Shown: positions 1 through 8,277, numbered from the stretch's first letter. The stretch is 38,155 nucleotides of DNA from an uncultured Prevotellaceae bacterium (GCA_900316265.1 ONCH01000020.1:1-38155); one strand, 5' to 3'. Notes: generated by a model not told the origin, from the letters alone. Program-made: numbers and translations.

Positions 1-28
1 AGGCAATGGATTATTAAGAATTATTTCT

Positions 29-36
29 TAATTTTG
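29..36 (+). promoter_or_regulatory. Bacteroidetes -7 promoter box
   Basis: TAATTTTG matches the Bacteroidetes -7 consensus TAnnTTTG. It ends 8 nt before the ATG at 45, so the transcript of the small peptide/DUF3822/rsmD operon would have almost no leader. The -33 element would fall near the window edge and cannot be judged. Confidence 0.5.
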
Positions 37-44
37 CAAACGAA

Positions 45-131
45 ATGACAAGTATTCACAAAACCAACATCCTATTGGCACTCGTGGCACTGGCGCTGGC
101 CGTGCTGTGTGTGCTGAGCATACTGACATGA
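45..131 (+). CDS. 28-aa single-span membrane peptide, coupled to the next gene
   Basis: A short ORF starting MTSIHKTN, then almost entirely Leu/Ala/Val (about residues 9-27), which reads as one membrane helix or an uncleaved signal anchor. It begins 8 nt after a TAnnTTTG box and its TGA overlaps the ATG of the DUF3822-like gene as ATGA, the same coupling used between that gene and rsmD. This arrangement supports real translation. No function is recognisable; it could be a small membrane protein or a leader peptide that couples translation. An in-frame stop at 15-17 excludes a longer form from further upstream. Confidence 0.5.
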   Translation: MTSIHKTNILLALVALALAVLCVLSILT

Positions 132-919
132 TGGACAACATACAGAAACGACTGATAATCCGTATCAGCAAGGGGCGCCTCTCCTTTGCTACGGCAGACG
201 GTAGCGACGTGCTCTACGAGGACTATGCGCTGAACAGCAGCATATCGATGGCTGCCAACCTGCGTGAGGCACTGCGTACCCTACCCTTGCTGGAAGACGA
301 CTTTGAGCGCGTGCTGGTGATGGTCGACACACCCACGCTGATGGTGCCTACCAACCTCTTTGTAGAAGAGGAGAGCGAGGTAATCTATCACCATGCCTTT
401 ACGGACATGGAGCAGCAGCTGGTGATGCACACCGTGTTGCCTGACCTGAATGCTGTCGTACTGTTTGCTGTACAGAAGGACTTGCGTAATGTCATAGCCG
501 ACAACTTCAGCGATGTACGCTACACGGCTGCCGTGGCTCCCGTGTGGCGCCATCTGCACCAGCGCAGCTATACGGGTCAGCACCAGAAGCTCTATGGCTA
601 CTTCCACGACCGTAGGATGGAGGTGTTCAGCTTCACACAGAACCGTTTTAAGTTCTGTAATGCCTATGCCGTGAACAACCCTAACGACGCCCTCTTCTAC
701 CTGCTGGCAGTATGGAAACAGCTGGCCATGGAGCCTGAGCACGACGAGTTGTATTTGGTGGGCGACATCCCTGAACGTGACCAGCTGATGGAAGAGGCGC
801 AGAAGTTTGTGAAACGTGTCTTCTTTATCAATCCCTCAGGAGAGTTCAACCGTGCCCCTGTCACGCAGATTAAGGGCATACCCTATGATTTGATAACGCT
901 GTATTTAAAAGGAAGATGA
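128..919 (+). CDS. DUF3822-like protein of unknown function
   Basis: A 263-aa soluble protein with no signal peptide or membrane segment. I place it in the DUF3822 family, a Bacteroidetes family of unknown biochemical function typically found directly upstream of rsmD. The overall fold has been compared with type IV pilus/ASKHA-like proteins, but I cannot see catalytic residues. An upstream GTG at 107 would give 7 extra residues; the ATG at 128 is preferred because it makes an ATGA overlap with the preceding peptide and gives the natural N-terminus MMDNIQKRL. The gene ends in another 4-nt overlap with rsmD, so the three ORFs form one operon. Confidence 0.75.
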   Translation: MMDNIQKRLIIRISKGRLSFATADGSDVLYEDYALNSSISMAANLREALRTLPLLEDDFERVLVMVDTPTLMVPTNLFVEEESEVIYHHAFTDMEQQLVMHTVLPDLNAVVLFAVQKDLRNVIADNFSDVRYTAAVAPVWRHLHQRSYTGQHQKLYGYFHDRRMEVFSFTQNRFKFCNAYAVNNPNDALFYLLAVWKQLAMEPEHDELYLVGDIPERDQLMEEAQKFVKRVFFINPSGEFNRAPVTQIKGIPYDLITLYLKGR

Positions 920-1467
920 GAATCATCACAGGAAAATACAAGGGTCGCCACTTCGACATACCGCGCACGTTCAAGGCACGTCCTACGACGGACTTCGCTA
1001 AGGAGAACATCTTCAACGTGCTGGTGCAGTATGTGGACTTTGAAGGTGCCACCGCCCTCGACCTCTTCTCAGGCACGGGCAGCATCTCGCTGGAACTATT
1101 GTCGCGCGGTTGTAGTCAGGTAGTCAGTGTAGAGCTGGATCGTGACCACCACCGTTTCATTCAGGAGTGCGTTAAGAAACTTGGAGCAACCAATATGATT
1201 CCTATTCGCGGTGATGTCTTCCGCTATCTGAAGTCCTGCAAGCAACAGTATGACTTCATCTTTGCCGACCCACCCTATGCACTGAAGGAACTGCCTCAGA
1301 TTCCAGACCTTATCTTCGAGAAACAACTCTTAAAAGCCGACGGCATCTTCGTCTTTGAACACGGCAAAGACTACGACTTCTCTCAGCATCCACACTTCGT
1401 GGAACACCGCTCGTACGGCAGTGTAAACTTCTCGTTGTTTAAAGCAGTGGCGACACCAGTCGAGTAA
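916..1467 (+). CDS. rsmD: 16S rRNA (guanine966-N2)-methyltransferase RsmD
   Basis: A 183-aa class I SAM-dependent methyltransferase that methylates G966 of 16S rRNA (E. coli numbering). SAM-binding motif I is DLFSGTGS at residues 49-56, and the catalytic (N/D)PPY motif is ADPPY at 117-121, diagnostic for N2-guanine/N6-adenine methyltransferases. The N-terminal RIITGKYKGR and the ARPTTDFAKENIFN stretch are typical of RsmD. Length matches the family (about 180-200 aa). It is translationally coupled (ATGA) to the DUF3822-like gene, and its 3' end overlaps the convergent cls gene by 29 bp. Confidence 0.93.
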   Translation: MRIITGKYKGRHFDIPRTFKARPTTDFAKENIFNVLVQYVDFEGATALDLFSGTGSISLELLSRGCSQVVSVELDRDHHRFIQECVKKLGATNMIPIRGDVFRYLKSCKQQYDFIFADPPYALKELPQIPDLIFEKQLLKADGIFVFEHGKDYDFSQHPHFVEHRSYGSVNFSLFKAVATPVE

Positions 1468-2875
1468 GCGACTCCCACAGGCGTGCGCCGAAATGGGGAT
1501 GAATGCGTCGAGGTATCTCACTCAGTTCCACGCTCTGCTCTTGGTCATCCAGGAACACCTTCTTCATTCTCAGTGCCGTACCTTCATCATAGACAAAGGC
1601 ATTGACCTCAAAATTGTTTTCAAAGGAGCGGATGTCGAGGTTCGTAGAGCCACACGTCGATAACGTGTCATCGGTAACCAGTGTCTTGGCATGCATGAAT
1701 CCTGCCTGATAGAGATACACCTTGGCACCAGCCTCGTGCAACTCGCGCAGATAGGTACGTGACGCCCAATCCGTGAAGGGAGCATCAGAACGCAGGGGAC
1801 AGATGATGCGCACATCCACACCACCCACGGCGGCCGTCTTCAAGGCGAAGAGCACGGGTTCGTTGGGCAGGAAGTAAGGGGTCTCGATATAGACATAGCG
1901 CCGAGCTGCCAAGATGGTACGCACAAAACCCTGCATAATCTCCGGATAGTGCTCCGTAGGTCCACTGGTAACCACCTGCACAACGCAGTTGTTGACAACA
2001 TGATGCTCGTCACGGTCTATGGGTGGATAGTATTTGCGGTCAGTAACCAGCGTGCGGTCTACGAAATACCAGTCAACGAGGAATGCCCGTTGCAAGGCAT
2101 AGACCACGCCACCCGTCAGTCGCCACATCGTGTCGCGCCAGGGTTGCGTACCTGTACCCTTCACGTAGCGCAGGGCGACGTTCATGCCACCCACATAGCC
2201 CACCTTACCATCGATGACGATTATCTTGCGGTGGTCACGATAGTTGGCCTTCGACGTGAACGACGGGAAACGGACTGGCAGGAACGGTGCCACCTCCACC
2301 CCTGCGTCGCGCAACTGTTCAAAAAAGCTATGGTTCACCTTCCAACAGCCCACATCATCATATATCAGGCGCACCTCCACGCCTTGGCGTGCTTTGTCCA
2401 TTAAGGCATCGGCCACTACCCTGCCCAGTGCATCGTCCTCAATGATATAGAGGTCGAGGTGGATATGGTCTTGCGCCTCAGCAATATCCTTCAGCAGTTC
2501 AGGGAAATAAGCGTAGCCGTCGGTAATGATGTCTATCTGATTGTCCTTGAACGGAAGGGCCATGCTCTGGTTGACGAACAAGTCCACCAACTGGCGATGG
2601 CGCTCAGGCACACGGAAGTCTTCCTGCTCCACAAAGTTCAGCATGGAGCGCTTGGTGAGCTGGTCCAGCGAGCGCTGGCTGACCAGTCGCTCCCTGCGGT
2701 GGTTGATGCCGAAGAAGAGATAGAAGACGATGCCGACAACAGGTATGAAGAAGATGACCAGCGCCCACGCCATCGTCTTGGCGGGTTGCCGGTTGTCCAT
2801 GATGACATGAATGATAGCTACTGCTATCACTATCCACGCCAGTGCTACACCTATTATATATAACAGTCCCTCCAC
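1439..2875 (-). CDS. cls: Cardiolipin synthase (phospholipase D family)
   Basis: A 478-aa membrane enzyme that condenses two phosphatidylglycerol molecules to cardiolipin and glycerol. Two N-terminal membrane helices (residues about 3-25 and 33-55) precede two HKD catalytic motifs: HRKIIVIDG at 215-223 and HAKTLVTDD near 393-401. Length is close to E. coli ClsA (486 aa). The start is a GTG at 2875; no ATG lies between it and the first helix. The gene follows dnaG with only a heptamer repeat between them, so the two are probably co-transcribed. Its 3' end overlaps rsmD by 29 bp, convergently. Confidence 0.92.
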   Translation of the reverse strand: MEGLLYIIGVALAWIVIAVAIIHVIMDNRQPAKTMAWALVIFFIPVVGIVFYLFFGINHRRERLVSQRSLDQLTKRSMLNFVEQEDFRVPERHRQLVDLFVNQSMALPFKDNQIDIITDGYAYFPELLKDIAEAQDHIHLDLYIIEDDALGRVVADALMDKARQGVEVRLIYDDVGCWKVNHSFFEQLRDAGVEVAPFLPVRFPSFTSKANYRDHRKIIVIDGKVGYVGGMNVALRYVKGTGTQPWRDTMWRLTGGVVYALQRAFLVDWYFVDRTLVTDRKYYPPIDRDEHHVVNNCVVQVVTSGPTEHYPEIMQGFVRTILAARRYVYIETPYFLPNEPVLFALKTAAVGGVDVRIICPLRSDAPFTDWASRTYLRELHEAGAKVYLYQAGFMHAKTLVTDDTLSTCGSTNLDIRSFENNFEVNAFVYDEGTALRMKKVFLDDQEQSVELSEIPRRIHPHFGARLWESLTRLVSPLL

Positions 2876-2878
2876 CCT

Positions 2879-2920
2879 TCAATTATCAACTATCAATTGT
2901 CAACTGTCAATTCTTAATTA
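2879..2920. repeat. Heptanucleotide tandem repeat, 6 units, across the dnaG stop codon
   Basis: Six consecutive 7-bp units on the + strand: TCAATTA, TCAACTA, TCAATTG, TCAACTG, TCAATTC, TTAATTA. The last unit contains the dnaG stop (TAA on the minus strand, 2918-2920) and the array fills the gap to cls. On the minus strand each unit carries TGA or TAA in rotating frame. Confidence 0.85.
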
Positions 2921-4855
2921 CACGATCACGTCCGACCCTCGCTCCTTAGCCAGCGCGTTGCGCAACTCCTGCGTTTGCTTATAGTCTTCCATCAGCATCT
3001 TCAGCTCTGTCATATTGGTCCCCATCGCCTTCAGCTTTTGCTGCAATTCCTTCAGGTGACCATTGACGATGTCCAGGCGGAAATCAAGTATCAGGTGTTG
3101 CACACGCTGACGCAACGATGCCTCGCTGTTCTTCATCTCGAAACTCTTGCTCAGCTGGTGGTTGTCGATACCCAGCGTGGTGGCCAACTGACTGATAGCA
3201 GGGTCTGGGTGCTGCATGAAATAGTTCAGGGCCTTGAAACCTGGCTCTGCCGAGTGTGCCACAGCTTCCTGCAGGATGGTGTTATACAGCGTATTGCCAA
3301 AGGTCAGTCCATCGCTCGACAGGTCGTAGTCCACATACTGCGCCACGTTCAGGTCCACCGTACCACCATCATCGGTTTCCAGTCCCTCGAAGATGACCTC
3401 CTCACCGTGACGGATCACATTCTGTATGATAAGGCGCTCGACCTCAGAGGCCTGTTCTTGCTGACTGTGCAGGCCGAAGTTGTCAATGGTTCCAGCAGAC
3501 TGAGGCTGACGCTGTTGCTCACGCTCCTCCGTCTTGCGCTGTTCCTCCCTATCGCCGGCAATGAACTTGTTGGTCTGGGTAATCAGCGTGCGCTCGTTGA
3601 CCTCCAAGCGGCGCGAGCACTCAGTGATATAGGTGGCACGCACAATGGGGTCAGGGATAACACTCACGGAACGCACGATATTGTTGATGGCCTCCGCACG
3701 CTTGATGGGGTCGGTGACATTCTTCAGCAATAGCTCGGTCTTAAACTGGATAAAGTCCGTCTGGTGCTGTTCGATATACTCCTTGAACTCCTGGGCGGTA
3801 TGCTTGCGGGCAAACGAGTCTGGGTCGTCGCCATCGGGCAACAGCAGCACCTTCACGTTCATGCCCTCCTGCAACAGCATATCGGTACCACGCATGGCCG
3901 CATGAATACCTGCCTCATCGCCGTCGTAGAGCAACACGATATTGGGTGTGAAGCGGTGCAATAGTCGTATCTGATAGATGCTCAGTGCCGTACCGCTGTT
4001 GGCCACGACGTTCTCCAAGCCACACTGGTGCATAGCGATGACGTCGGTGTAGCCTTCCACCATATACACGCAGTCTTCCTTGACAATGGCCTTCTTTGCC
4101 TGATAGATGCCATAGAGCTCGCGCTCCTTATGATAGATTTCTGAGTCGGGCGAGTTGACGTACTTCTGTTGCACGCCCTTCGTGGCGGCATCGAGCTTAC
4201 GACCACCAAAGGCCACCACCTTACCACTAACGTTCAGCCACGGGAAGATGGCGCGACCCGCAAAGCGGTCGTAAACACCTTTTTCATTTTCAATACACAA
4301 GCCCGTCTTCACCAGAAACTCCTCCTTATAGCCCTTACGCTTAGCCTCGTTGGCCAGCGCGTCGCGCTTGTTAAGGGCAAAGCCCAACTGGAAGCGTTCG
4401 ATGATATCATCGCGGATGCCACGACTGCGGAAGTACTGTTTGCCGATGGCCATACCATCGACATCGTTCTTCAGGATGTTATGGAAATACTGGCACGCCC
4501 ACTCGTTGACCACAAACATCGACTCGCGCTCGCTCTGCTCACGCTTCTCATCGTCGCTCAGCTCGCGTTCCTGAATCTCTATATTGTATTTCTTCGCCAA
4601 CCAGCGCAGGGCCTCCGGATAGGTTATCTGCTCGTGCTTCATCAGGAAGTTCACGGCATTGCCACCCTCGCCACACGAGAAGCACTTGCAAATCTGGCGG
4701 GCCGGCGACACCATGAACGACGGCGTCTTGTCGTCGTGGAACGGACACAAGCCCTTGTAGTTAACGCCCGACTTGCGGAGGTTAACAAACTCGCCTACGA
4801 CATCCACGATGTTCACGGCGTCCATAATCTTATCTACAGTCGCTCTATCAATCAT
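2918..4855 (-). CDS. dnaG: DNA primase DnaG
   Basis: A 645-aa primase that lays RNA primers at the replication fork. The N-terminal CHC2 zinc ribbon is complete (C37, H40, C58, C61). The TOPRIM catalytic core shows VEGYTDVIAMHQCG (about residue 265) and LLYDGDEAGIHA (about 310). A Gln/Glu-rich linker (about 440-470) leads to the C-terminal DnaB-helicase-binding domain. I chose the ATG at 4855 (MIDRATVDKI) because it is the canonical DnaG start; a TTG 30 nt upstream lies before the -7 box and would not be transcribed. The -7 box ends 8 nt before this ATG. Divergent from topB and upstream of cls. Confidence 0.95.
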   Translation of the reverse strand: MIDRATVDKIMDAVNIVDVVGEFVNLRKSGVNYKGLCPFHDDKTPSFMVSPARQICKCFSCGEGGNAVNFLMKHEQITYPEALRWLAKKYNIEIQERELSDDEKREQSERESMFVVNEWACQYFHNILKNDVDGMAIGKQYFRSRGIRDDIIERFQLGFALNKRDALANEAKRKGYKEEFLVKTGLCIENEKGVYDRFAGRAIFPWLNVSGKVVAFGGRKLDAATKGVQQKYVNSPDSEIYHKERELYGIYQAKKAIVKEDCVYMVEGYTDVIAMHQCGLENVVANSGTALSIYQIRLLHRFTPNIVLLYDGDEAGIHAAMRGTDMLLQEGMNVKVLLLPDGDDPDSFARKHTAQEFKEYIEQHQTDFIQFKTELLLKNVTDPIKRAEAINNIVRSVSVIPDPIVRATYITECSRRLEVNERTLITQTNKFIAGDREEQRKTEEREQQRQPQSAGTIDNFGLHSQQEQASEVERLIIQNVIRHGEEVIFEGLETDDGGTVDLNVAQYVDYDLSSDGLTFGNTLYNTILQEAVAHSAEPGFKALNYFMQHPDPAISQLATTLGIDNHQLSKSFEMKNSEASLRQRVQHLILDFRLDIVNGHLKELQQKLKAMGTNMTELKMLMEDYKQTQELRNALAKERGSDVIV

Positions 4856-4863
4856 TGCGATTG

Positions 4864-4871
4864 CAAAGTTA
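4864..4871 (-). promoter_or_regulatory. dnaG -7 promoter box
   Basis: CAAAGTTA on the + strand reads TAACTTTG on the minus strand, matching TAnnTTTG. It ends 8 nt before the dnaG ATG. A TTG supplied by the heptamer array (4890-4892, minus) lies 18 nt upstream and could act as the -33 core. Confidence 0.65.
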
Positions 4872-4879
4872 CAAAAAAT

Positions 4880-4907
4880 TCTCAACTCTCAACTATTAAC
4901 TATCAAC
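4880..4907. repeat. Heptanucleotide repeat between the divergent dnaG and topB promoters
   Basis: Four 7-bp units on the + strand: TCTCAAC, TCTCAAC, TATTAAC, TATCAAC, followed by T7. It lies between the two divergent -7 boxes and occupies the -33 region of the dnaG promoter. Unlike the other arrays it does not touch a stop codon. Confidence 0.75.
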
Positions 4908-4916
4908 TTTTTTTCG

Positions 4917-4924
4917 TACCTTTG
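4917..4924 (+). promoter_or_regulatory. topB -7 promoter box
   Basis: TACCTTTG matches TAnnTTTG and ends 8 nt before the topB ATG at 4933, the same spacing as at dnaG, so the mRNA would be leaderless or nearly so. No clear TTTG is seen at -33. Confidence 0.65.
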
Positions 4925-4932
4925 CACCTCGT

Positions 4933-6831
4933 ATGATAGTTTGTATTGCAGAGAAACCCAGTGTGGCCAAGGATATTGCCCGTATCATCGGGGCAACAGC
5001 CAGCCGCGACGGATATATGGAAGGTAACGGCTACCAGGTGACGTGGACGTTCGGTCACCTGTGTGAGTTGAAGATGCCAGAGGACTATACGCCCATGTGG
5101 AAGGCGTGGAGTCTGACGGCTCTTCCCATGATTCCCCCACGCTTTGGCATCCGCCTGAAGGACGACGAAGGCATCAAGAAGCAGTTTGCCGTCATCGAAC
5201 GACTGATGCAAGCGGCTGATGGCATCATCAACTGTGGTGACGCTGGTCAGGAGGGTGAACTCATCCAGCGCTGGGTCATGCAGAAGGCGGGTGCCAAGTG
5301 TCCCGTTCAGCGCCTGTGGATTTCCAGTATGACTGACGAGGCTATCCGCGAGGGCTTTGCCACGCTGAAGGACCAGAACCAGTATCAGTCGCTCTATATG
5401 GCTGGCCTCAGTCGTGCTGTCGGCGACTGGCTGTTAGGCATCAACTGCACACGTCTCTATACCATCAAATACGGTCAGAACCGACAGGTGCTGTCTATCG
5501 GTCGTGTACAGACCCCTACCCTCGCCCTTATCGTCAATCGCCAGAAAGAGATTGACAATTTCAAGCCAGAGCCTTACTGGGTACTCGCTACCGTCTATCG
5601 CGACACCACGTTCACCGCTACTAAGGGCAGGTTTACGTCGAAGGAGGAGGGCGAGCAGGCTTTCAAGACCATCGAGGGCAAACCGTTCACCATCACGCAG
5701 GTGGAGAAGAAGAACGGCAAGGAGACACCGCCCTCACTCTACGACCTGACCTCGCTGCAGGTGGATTGCAACAAGAAGTTCGGTTTCTCCGCAGAGACCA
5801 CGCTGAACATCATCCAGCAGCTCTACGAGCAGAAACTGACCACCTATCCACGTGTCGATACTACGTTCCTGCCCGACGATGTCTATGCCAAGTGTCCGCA
5901 GACCATGAATGGTCTGTTCCAAGTGAAGCATGCCGGCACGGCGCCCTATGCCGAACTGGTACGTCCATTAGGTGGCAAGCCCCTATCGAAGTCGAAGAAG
6001 GTCTTCGACTCGTCGAAGGTCACCGACCACCACGCCATTATCCCTACGGGCATGGTACCCACAGCACTCACCGACATGCAACGCAAGGTCTTCGACCTCG
6101 TGGCCCGTCGCTTCATCGCCGTCTTCTACCCTGACTGCAAATACGCCCAGACCACCGTGTTGGGAGAGGTTCGGTCTGTTGCGACTGAGTCGCAACCTAC
6201 AGAAGATGCCATCGAGTTCAAAGTCACTGGCCGCACCATCCTCGACCCAGGGTGGCGCACTGTCTATGCCAAGGATGTACAGACAGAAGATGACGAGAAG
6301 AAACCCGAGGAGGAAGAGCGCACCCTGCCGGCCTTTGAGAAGGGCGAGAGCGGTCCTCACCAGCCCACGCTGACAGAGAAGATGACTACACCACCACCTT
6401 ATTACACGGAGGCTACCCTGCTACGCGCTATGGAGACTGCTGGTAAGCTGGTGGAAGACGAGGAACTGCGCCGAGCCATGAAGGAGAACGGCATTGGTCG
6501 CCCCTCTACGCGTGCAGCCATCATTGAGACGCTCTTCAAGCGTAAATATATCCGCAAGGAACGCAAGCGCCTGGTAGCAACACCTACAGGCATTGAACTC
6601 ATCGACCTCATCCGCGAAGACCTCTTGAAGAGTTGCGAACTCACAGGTATTTGGGAGAAGAAGCTGCGCGACATCGAGGCACAGAAGTACGACGCCCAGC
6701 AGTTTATCAGTGAGCTAAAGCAACAGGTAACGACCATTGTACATGACGTTATTAGCGACCCCACCAATCGTCGCGTCACCGTTCTTCCCGACGAAGCCGA
6801 GAAGAAGAAAAAAGCAAAGAAAGAGTCTTAG
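4933..6831 (+). CDS. topB: DNA topoisomerase III
   Basis: A 632-aa type IA topoisomerase that decatenates and relaxes DNA through a transient 5'-phosphotyrosine link. The TOPRIM domain starts at residue 1 (MIVCIAEKPSVAKDIA), with the acidic motif NCGDAGQEGELIQRW in place of the usual DxDREGE. SIGRVQTPTLALI is the family QTPTL motif. The catalytic Tyr is probably Y305 in TTYPRVDTTFLP, which has V where T is more usual. The C-terminus is Lys-rich and there are no zinc fingers. It is divergent from dnaG across about 75 bp, and its stop overlaps the convergent next gene by 4 nt. Confidence 0.93.
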   Translation: MIVCIAEKPSVAKDIARIIGATASRDGYMEGNGYQVTWTFGHLCELKMPEDYTPMWKAWSLTALPMIPPRFGIRLKDDEGIKKQFAVIERLMQAADGIINCGDAGQEGELIQRWVMQKAGAKCPVQRLWISSMTDEAIREGFATLKDQNQYQSLYMAGLSRAVGDWLLGINCTRLYTIKYGQNRQVLSIGRVQTPTLALIVNRQKEIDNFKPEPYWVLATVYRDTTFTATKGRFTSKEEGEQAFKTIEGKPFTITQVEKKNGKETPPSLYDLTSLQVDCNKKFGFSAETTLNIIQQLYEQKLTTYPRVDTTFLPDDVYAKCPQTMNGLFQVKHAGTAPYAELVRPLGGKPLSKSKKVFDSSKVTDHHAIIPTGMVPTALTDMQRKVFDLVARRFIAVFYPDCKYAQTTVLGEVRSVATESQPTEDAIEFKVTGRTILDPGWRTVYAKDVQTEDDEKKPEEEERTLPAFEKGESGPHQPTLTEKMTTPPPYYTEATLLRAMETAGKLVEDEELRRAMKENGIGRPSTRAAIIETLFKRKYIRKERKRLVATPTGIELIDLIREDLLKSCELTGIWEKKLRDIEAQKYDAQQFISELKQQVTTIVHDVISDPTNRRVTVLPDEAEKKKKAKKES

Positions 6832-7361
6832 TAGTTCTCGATAATCATCTTTTTCTTCTGCTCCTTCGCGGCCTTGCTGTGGCGCATCTTCTTACCCCAC
6901 AGTTGATCAAAGCCTAAGAAAAGCAGACCCAGCGGATTGAAACCCTGCGGAACGGCTTGTTGCAATTGCAAATCCGTCTTTGAGGGTTTGGGAATAATGC
7001 TGGCTGTCATGTTGCGACGATGTCCCCAGATGACGACCTCACCCATAGCCAGCATATTGGGCAGCAAGGCTATCGTGTCACCCTGCATCTCCTCAACATC
7101 CATGATGCGCTTGACATATCCACCATGCGTAAACGACACCCGCCGAAAGGCTTTCTCAATGCGGAAAGTACCATCCCACGCCGTCTTCGCGCCCTGCCCG
7201 TTGTCTGTATAGACCAGCACGTCACGCACAGGAACGCCCGTCTCCATATTGACCACGACAAACGTCCTCTGCGTAGAGTCCGTCGACGACGAGTCAGCAG
7301 TCTCTTGTGCCATACAGAACGCAGGCATTAACGCTATCAGGGTGAACAGTATCTTACACAT
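6828..7361 (-). CDS. Secreted carboxypeptidase-regulatory-like protein
   Basis: A 177-aa exported protein. An N-terminal signal peptide (MCKILFTLIALMPAFCMAQ) is followed by a beta-sandwich of the carboxypeptidase-regulatory-like type (about residues 30-105: 'VVVNMETGVPVRDVLVYTDN', 'DGTFRIE', 'VSFTHGGYVKR'). The C-terminal third contains a Pro/Gln region and ends in a basic tail (KKMRHSKAAKEQKKK). Such domains occur at the N-terminus of SusC-like receptors, but this protein has no barrel, so a partner or binding role is only a guess. It has its own TAnnTTTG promoter and ends in a 4-nt convergent overlap with topB. Confidence 0.75.
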   Translation of the reverse strand: MCKILFTLIALMPAFCMAQETADSSSTDSTQRTFVVVNMETGVPVRDVLVYTDNGQGAKTAWDGTFRIEKAFRRVSFTHGGYVKRIMDVEEMQGDTIALLPNMLAMGEVVIWGHRRNMTASIIPKPSKTDLQLQQAVPQGFNPLGLLFLGFDQLWGKKMRHSKAAKEQKKKMIIENY

Positions 7362-7396
7362 ATCTTATGGTTACGGCATTCCTTGTTTTTCGGCTG

Positions 7397-7404
7397 CAAA
7401 GTTA
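7397..7404 (-). promoter_or_regulatory. -7 promoter box of the carboxypeptidase-regulatory-like gene
   Basis: CAAAGTTA on the + strand gives TAACTTTG on the minus strand, ending 35 nt before the ATG at 7361. The rest of the 7362-7597 gap is AT-rich and otherwise carries only the divergent promoter module at 7503-7561. Confidence 0.55.
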
Positions 7405-7502
7405 ATTGTTTTCAGCATACAACAGCCGTAACCAATATGAAATATTCCTACAGATATTTAAAATAAGGCTTTCTTAAACTATTTTTGGTTAAAAGCAAAA
7501 AA

Positions 7503-7561
7503 TATAATAATAAAAAGGTGGAGGTAAGTGTGGGTGGTTTCAGAAAAAAGTTGTATCTTTG
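7503..7561 (+). promoter_or_regulatory. Promoter module upstream of the LUD gene, copy 1 of 2
   Basis: The stretch ends in TATCTTTG (7554-7561), a TAnnTTTG box 36 nt before the ATG at 7598. The whole 59-bp segment, including TAATAATAAAAAGGT, the GT-rich run and TTTCAGAAAAAA, is about 88% identical, allowing two single-base gaps, to 35345-35403 upstream of xth. Confidence 0.65.
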
Positions 7562-7597
7562 TGGCAGAATGACAGAAACTGAAACTAAAGAGTATTT

Positions 7598-8233
7598 ATG
7601 AAACCAACAGAATTACGCAACGAGAGACTGGCGGAGCGGATGATAAAGAACCTGAAGCGTCGCAACATAGAGGCTTACTACTGCCCGACAGCAGTGGAGG
7701 CGGTGAAGAAAGTATCCGAACTGATAGCTGACGGCAGCAGTGTGACATGGGGCGGTTCGATGAGCATTCGTGACATCGGCATCCCACAGGCATTGAAGGA
7801 ACGCAAGACACTGGAGGTCTTGGACCGCGACGAGGTGACAGATTGCGAAGAAGTGGTAAAGATTTACGAACGGGCATTCACGGCCGATGTCTATCTGTCG
7901 AGTGCCAACGCCATCAGCGAGGACGGTGTCATCGTCAACATTGACGGCAATGGCAACCGTGTGGCTGCTATCACGTGGGGACCGAAGAAGGTCATCTTCG
8001 TCATTGGCCTCAACAAGGTGGCTCAAACGGTGGAGGCTGCCCTTGCCAGGGCTCGCTCAACAGCCTCGCCCATAAATGCTGCCCGCTTCGACATCAAGAC
8101 GCCCTGTCAGGTGGATGGTGTATGCCACAACTGCAACTCGCCAGAGAGCATCTGCAACTACGTCCACTTCCTGCGCAACTCACCGAAAGGCCGTCACACC
8201 GTTGTGCTGGTGGGTGAGAGCTTAGGATATTAA
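7598..8233 (+). CDS. LUD-domain protein (LutC/YkgG family)
   Basis: A 211-aa cytosolic protein with the LUD fold. Typical elements are VTWGGSMSIRDIGIPQAL (about 49-66), SSANAISEDGVIVNIDGNGN (101-120) and IFVIGLNKV (about 133-141). In operons with LutA and LutB such proteins support Fe-S-dependent L-lactate oxidation, but neither partner is here, so that role is not established. A C-terminal cysteine cluster (C170, C176, C179, C186) could bind metal and is shared by the short Bacteroidetes members as far as I recall. It is followed 44 nt downstream by an aldo/keto reductase on the same strand with no intervening promoter seen, suggesting co-transcription. Confidence 0.85.
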   Translation: MKPTELRNERLAERMIKNLKRRNIEAYYCPTAVEAVKKVSELIADGSSVTWGGSMSIRDIGIPQALKERKTLEVLDRDEVTDCEEVVKIYERAFTADVYLSSANAISEDGVIVNIDGNGNRVAAITWGPKKVIFVIGLNKVAQTVEAALARARSTASPINAARFDIKTPCQVDGVCHNCNSPESICNYVHFLRNSPKGRHTVVLVGESLGY

Positions 8234-8277
8234 GTGACTACACAAGACTCAACAAGCATAAAAACAAAAACGGACTG

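Noticed and set aside
4856-4885. TTG start giving DnaG ten extra residues
   Set aside because: The extension overlaps and precedes the -7 promoter box, and MIDRATVDKI is the canonical start.
4169-4936. Long open frame (255 codons) antisense to dnaG, and similar long antisense frames under tamL/tamB
   Set aside because: They lie opposite well-supported genes, have no domain signal or promoter, and are expected shadows in GC-moderate coding DNA.
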